From Geothrix sp. PMB-07 (GTDB taxonomy: Bacteria > Acidobacteriota > Holophagae > Holophagales > Holophagaceae): a stretch of 64,000 bases of DNA. Positions 60,619 to 64,000 of the stretch are shown in pieces. The stretch lies in the NCBI RefSeq assembly GCF_030758935.1, contig NZ_CP132333.1:2976992-3040991 (forward strand), read 5' to 3'. The translations under genes were made by a program, and so were the position numbers. A model generated the notes under the pieces. That model was given only the letters and a program-made list of their open reading frames with translations, ran no database searches and was not told the DNA's origin. Each line of letters starts with the position of its first letter. Positions within the stretch are counted from its first letter, which is position 1.

Positions 60619-62094
60619 CTAGGCGATGCTCACCGTGATGCTCAGGGTGCTGCCCTTGCCCAGCCCCTCGCTGCTCAGGCTGATGGTGCCGCCCATCATT
60701 TCCATGAGGTGTTTGCAGATCACCAGGCCAAGGCCGGTGCCGCCGTACTCGCGGCTGTGGCCGCCTTCCGCCTGGGCGAATTTCTGGAAGAGCCGGGCCT
60801 GGGCCTCTTGGCTCACACCGATGCCCGTATCCACCACCAGCAGCGCGATGACGCCGGGATGGCGCTCCACCTGGATGGAGACGCTGCCCTCCTTGGTGAA
60901 CTTCAGGGCGTTGGACAGCAGGTTCAGCAGGACCTGCTTCAGCCGGTTGGGGTCCACCATCACGTCGGGAATGTCGAGGTTCTCGGGCCAGATCAGCTCC
61001 ACCCCGGCCTTGCGGGGATAGGCCTCGGCGATGGGCCGCACTTCGTCGATGAGAACCGCGAGGGAGAAGGGCTCTGGATGCACTTCCAGCTTGCCGGATT
61101 CAATCTTGGCCAGATCCAGGATGTCGTTGAGGAGGCCCAGCAGGTGCTGCCCCGAGGAGTAGCTGTCCTGCAGCATGGAGCGCATCTCTTCGGCATCGTC
61201 GTAGAGGCCATCCATGACCAGGCGGGTGAAGCCCAGGATGCCTGTGAGCGGCGTGCGCAGCTCGTGGCTGGTGAGGGCCAGGAACTCGCTTTTCAGCTGA
61301 TCCGCTTCGCGGAGGGCGTCGTTGACCCGCTCCAGTTCCAAGGCCTGGCGCTGGAGGGCGTCGCGCTGCTCGGAGAGATCCCGGAACAGCCAAGCGTTGT
61401 AGAGGGAGACGGCTGCCTGCCGCTGCAGAATGGTGATGGAATCGAGATCATCCTCTTCCCATTTCCGGTCGCCAGGCATGGCCAGGATGGCGAAGCCAAG
61501 CAGCAGCAGCTGGTGCTCAAACGGAATGAAGAAGAGGTGGGCGCCATCCGTGCCGCGCAGGGCGCCCAGCGCCTCGTCGTCGCCGATGGAATCCAGCCAT
61601 TGGCTTTGGAAAAGCACCAGGGGCGTGGCCGGGAAGGGGTTGGGGGCCGGCAGGCGCAGGGCGGACCATTCGGCCCGGGACAGGCCGTTGCCATCCTTGG
61701 GCACGTAGCCCACTCCACCGTCTTCGAGTGTCCAGACCACGGCCCGGCGGCAGTGGAATTCCTGAGCCAGCACATCGAGCACCACGCTGACCACCTGGCC
61801 GCCCTTGGAGGTGGCCGCCAGGATTTCCGACACCTGCTGGAGCACCTGCATCTGGTGGGAGCGCCGACTCAGCTTGGCCCGCAGATCCCGCGTCTCATGC
61901 ATCGTCTGGGTAAGTTGCCGCTGGGTCTGCAGGAGCTCGGCCAGCATTTCCGACCCTTGGGGGCGCGGCGTGACCGGCACCTGCTTTGGCCCCGAGGAGG
62001 ACTGGACGCCCGCCGGATTCACCTTGGGCCCTGAACTGGGCTGGGATGGCTGCGAGGGTGGCTTGGGGCCAGATGGAGGATTGGCGGCGTTCAT
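60619..62094 (-). CDS. GAF-domain sensor histidine kinase
   Basis: A 491-residue soluble kinase. A Pro/Ser-rich N terminus with three SGPK units (residues about 8-40) precedes a coiled coil, a GAF domain (about 82-235), HisKA with His277 (LALTSHELRTPLTG), and an HATPase (NLLSNALKFTKEG, DTGIGVSQEA, YGGTGLGLVICKHL). With no membrane helix it senses a cytoplasmic signal. ATG 62094 has GGAGG just upstream; the longer frame to 62430 crosses the divergent gene. It is divergent from the next kinase gene. Confidence 0.92.
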   Translation of the reverse strand: MNAANPPSGPKPPSQPSQPSSGPKVNPAGVQSSSGPKQVPVTPRPQGSEMLAELLQTQRQLTQTMHETRDLRAKLSRRSHQMQVLQQVSEILAATSKGGQVVSVVLDVLAQEFHCRRAVVWTLEDGGVGYVPKDGNGLSRAEWSALRLPAPNPFPATPLVLFQSQWLDSIGDDEALGALRGTDGAHLFFIPFEHQLLLLGFAILAMPGDRKWEEDDLDSITILQRQAAVSLYNAWLFRDLSEQRDALQRQALELERVNDALREADQLKSEFLALTSHELRTPLTGILGFTRLVMDGLYDDAEEMRSMLQDSYSSGQHLLGLLNDILDLAKIESGKLEVHPEPFSLAVLIDEVRPIAEAYPRKAGVELIWPENLDIPDVMVDPNRLKQVLLNLLSNALKFTKEGSVSIQVERHPGVIALLVVDTGIGVSQEAQARLFQKFAQAEGGHSREYGGTGLGLVICKHLMEMMGGTISLSSEGLGKGSTLSITVSIA

Positions 62095-62191
62095 GTGCCT
62101 CCAGCATGGCCCCGGGAGAGAAACCTGCCAAGGGGCCTGTCGCTTCAACCTCAGGACACCCAACCGGCCAGGATTGTCCCAAGATGGAACC

Positions 62192-63451
62192 ATGGCGAAT
62201 CGCGCCCCCACCTTCTCCCTCCAGCGCATCATCTTCCTGGCCGTATCGCTGGTGGTGTGCGTGCAGGTGGGCTGGTGGATCAACGTGCAGATCCGCGAAT
62301 CCCGGCGCCTCCTGGAGGCCCGCACCGAGGCGCTCTCCGCCAGCCGGGCCGAGGCCTGGCAGATGGACAGTCTGAGCATCCTCGCTTTCATCCACGCCAA
62401 CCCCGATCCCTCCTCCCGCTCCGGGGCCATCGAAGGCCGCTACATCCCCCTGCCCGACCTTCGCCAGCGGCGCGACGCCATCCATCGCCGCTTCCCCCAT
62501 GTGGCCGTGGTGCTGGCCCCGGTCACCCCCCAGGACCTGCCCCTCCTGGATGGCCGGGCCTTCCTCACCCTGCGCCCCGAACCCTTGATCGAACTGCAGA
62601 ATCAGCGTTGGCACTCGGTGTTCCGTGCCGCCTCCGAGGGCGCCTTCATGGTGGCGGCGGTGCTGCTGGGGTTTGTCGTCATCTACCGGAAGCTGGAGGA
62701 GGAGCTGGATCTGAAGCTCCGCCAGCGCAATTTCACCTCGGCAGTGACCCACGAACTGAAAACGCCCATCGCATCCCTGCGGGTGTGGACCGAAACCCTC
62801 TTCACGCGCTCCCTCGGCGAGGAACAGCGGCTGCGGATCCGCGGCCTCATGGAGAAGGATCTGGACCGCCTCCAGGAACTGGTGGGCAACCTGCTGGACG
62901 TGGCGCGCGCCGAATCCGGCAGCCTGGTGCTGCACCTGGCGCCGCTGGAGCTGGAGCCTTGGCTGCGGGGTGTCTGCGAGGGCATGGATGAGCGCCTGGG
63001 CCCCGGCCAGCTGGGCCTCAAGCTGGAATTCGGTTCGGAGCCCCTCTGGGTGAACGCCGATTCCAAGGCCCTGGGCACGGTGGTGGAGAACCTGCTCTCC
63101 AACGCCTTCAAGTACGCCGCCGAGCCGCGCCAGACCACGGTCACCCTCGACGGCGATGGGGAGGATGCCCTCATTGTGGTGAGTGATCTGGGCCACGGCC
63201 TGGCCTCCAAGGATCTGCCCCGGGTCTTCCACCGCTTCTTCCGTGTGGGCGACGAAATGACCCGCCAGGTCACAGGCACCGGCCTGGGCCTGTTCCTGGT
63301 GAAGGAGATCGTCACCCGGCACAACGGCGACGTGCGGGCCTCCAGCCGGGGCGCAGGGCTGGGCTCGGCCTTCACCATCCGCCTGCCGCGCATTCCCAAG
63401 CCAGAAGAGGGGCCGGCTGATGAGCCCGCGGACGAGCCCGCAGATGCCTGA
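62192..63451 (+). CDS. Membrane sensor histidine kinase upstream of a sigma factor gene
   Basis: A 419-residue kinase. Two helices (about 11-30 and 149-165) enclose a ~120-residue periplasmic sensor domain with no recognised family. HisKA has His187 (TSAVTHELKTPIASLRVWTE), and the HATPase has NLLSNAFKYAAEP, DLGHGLASKDL and TGTGLGLFLVKEI. The C terminus has an acidic DEPADEPADA tail. Its stop lies within the start of the sigma-factor gene (8-base overlap). A histidine kinase coupled to an ECF-type sigma factor in one operon is unusual. Confidence 0.9.
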   Translation: MANRAPTFSLQRIIFLAVSLVVCVQVGWWINVQIRESRRLLEARTEALSASRAEAWQMDSLSILAFIHANPDPSSRSGAIEGRYIPLPDLRQRRDAIHRRFPHVAVVLAPVTPQDLPLLDGRAFLTLRPEPLIELQNQRWHSVFRAASEGAFMVAAVLLGFVVIYRKLEEELDLKLRQRNFTSAVTHELKTPIASLRVWTETLFTRSLGEEQRLRIRGLMEKDLDRLQELVGNLLDVARAESGSLVLHLAPLELEPWLRGVCEGMDERLGPGQLGLKLEFGSEPLWVNADSKALGTVVENLLSNAFKYAAEPRQTTVTLDGDGEDALIVVSDLGHGLASKDLPRVFHRFFRVGDEMTRQVTGTGLGLFLVKEIVTRHNGDVRASSRGAGLGSAFTIRLPRIPKPEEGPADEPADEPADA

Positions 63452-64000
63452 GCCGGTCGGCGCCCGCCCGGAGGCGGGCCTGGTCCAGGCCGCCGCCCAG
63501 GGGGACGCGGAGGCCTTCGAGGCCCTGGTGCGCCCCCACCTCGGCATGCTGTTCCGGGTCATTGAGCGCATCCTGGGCAATGAGGCCGAAAGCCAGGATG
63601 CCCTCCAGGACGCCCTGCTCACGCTGCACCGGGAGCTGCCGGGCTTCCAGGGGGCCAGCAAGTTCAGCACCTGGGCCTACCGGATCTGCGTCAACCAGGC
63701 ACTCATGGCCCGACGGAAGCGGGTCCGCCGCCGGGAGGATGCCATCGAAGATCTGATGCCACGTTTCGGTGACGAAGGGCATCACATGGACGTCGACACG
63801 CTCGTTGATTGGAGCGAAGACGCGGAGGCGCTCATGAGAGTCGAGCAGGCGGAGCTGAAGGCCAGGGTCCAGGCGGGCCTGGACCGCCTGTCCGACGACC
63901 AGCGCGCCGTCTTCGTCCTGCGTGATCTCGAAGGCTGGAACACCGAGGAGATCGCCCGGCACCTGGGCATCACCCGCGAGCTGGTGCGCCAGCGGGTGCA
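63444..64000 (+). CDS. ECF-type RNA polymerase sigma factor (3' end beyond window)
   Basis: The frame has no stop before position 64000, so only about 185 residues are seen. Region 2 is FEALVRPHLGMLFRVIERIL, then DALQDALLTLHREL, GASKFSTWAYRICVNQAL and ARRKRVRRRED; region 4 begins LSDDQRAVFVLRDLEGWNTE and the HTH EEIARHLGITRELVRQRV. This matches sigma-70 group 4. The start at ATG 63444 overlaps the kinase stop by 8 bases. An anti-sigma or anti-anti-sigma gene might follow beyond the window. Confidence 0.88.
   Translation, partial: MPEPVGARPEAGLVQAAAQGDAEAFEALVRPHLGMLFRVIERILGNEAESQDALQDALLTLHRELPGFQGASKFSTWAYRICVNQALMARRKRVRRREDAIEDLMPRFGDEGHHMDVDTLVDWSEDAEALMRVEQAELKARVQAGLDRLSDDQRAVFVLRDLEGWNTEEIARHLGITRELVRQRV

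Overview
The window is G+C-rich, densely coded bacterial DNA. Its strongest lineage hints are an Oar-like TonB-dependent receptor with an N-terminal carboxypeptidase-regulatory domain, a DUF3472 protein, a DUF-type Tat-exported GH109 enzyme and many PAS/GAF histidine kinases. Together these suggest an Acidobacteriota genome of the Holophaga/Geothrix type. This is an inference from gene content, not a placement.

Layout. (1) About 1-14,000 is an accessory, visibly less G+C-rich region that ends next to tRNA-Arg(CCG). It holds a run of overlapping small membrane genes, an IS200/IS605-type insertion sequence, a 1,818-residue RHS/YD-repeat protein followed by a two-helix membrane protein, a minus-strand series of small genes headed by a replication-like protein with a DnaA N-terminal-like domain, a phage-type repressor and a tyrosine integrase. 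No capsid, terminase or tail genes are visible, so it looks like an integrative element or decayed prophage. (2) About 14,040-14,560 is a repeat-rich junction: an inverted repeat that embeds the 3' half of the tRNA, two copies of a 38-bp palindromic repeat, and a CACCAAG-type inverted repeat that recurs at 47.2 kb. (3) About 15,040-32,930 is an N-acetylhexosamine glycan locus, the most coherent system here. On the minus strand are a GH35 beta-galactosidase, a GH20 beta-hexosaminidase, a beta-propeller/phosphoesterase protein, a NahK-like N-acetylhexosamine 1-kinase, a sugar nucleotidyltransferase and a UDP-hexose 4-epimerase. On the plus strand are two outer-membrane barrels, a TonB-dependent receptor, a GH109 alpha-N-acetylgalactosaminidase-like enzyme, a DUF3472 protein and a ROK/NagC-type regulator. 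The proposed flow is extracellular or periplasmic trimming of GalNAc/GlcNAc/Gal glycans, import, C1 phosphorylation, activation to UDP-HexNAc and C4 epimerisation, possibly feeding UDP-GlcNAc directly. An AT-rich dyad in the divergent promoter and three TTGA-N-TCAA sites before the ROK gene are candidate operators.

(4) About 33,000-49,330 carries housekeeping and efflux genes: a cell-wall amidase and hisS with overlapping divergent start codons, a DEAD-box helicase, a MarR regulator over its own dyad, a metallo-beta-lactamase-fold protein, an MdtABC-like RND pump without an outer-membrane factor, an APC permease, and aspS with a C-terminal extension. (5) About 49,460-55,890 holds an NHL-repeat lipoprotein, hypothetical genes and an unusual four-gene minus-strand cluster (membrane protein, alpha/beta hydrolase with an apparent one-base frameshift, lipoprotein, small helical protein). 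These are followed by a SprT-like metalloprotein and a Crp/Fnr regulator divergent from a darcynin-family gene. (6) About 55,950-64,000 is nucleotide metabolism and signalling: a HAD 5'-nucleotidase, a hybrid histidine kinase, a DegT aminotransferase, two more histidine kinases and an ECF-type sigma factor cut by the window edge.
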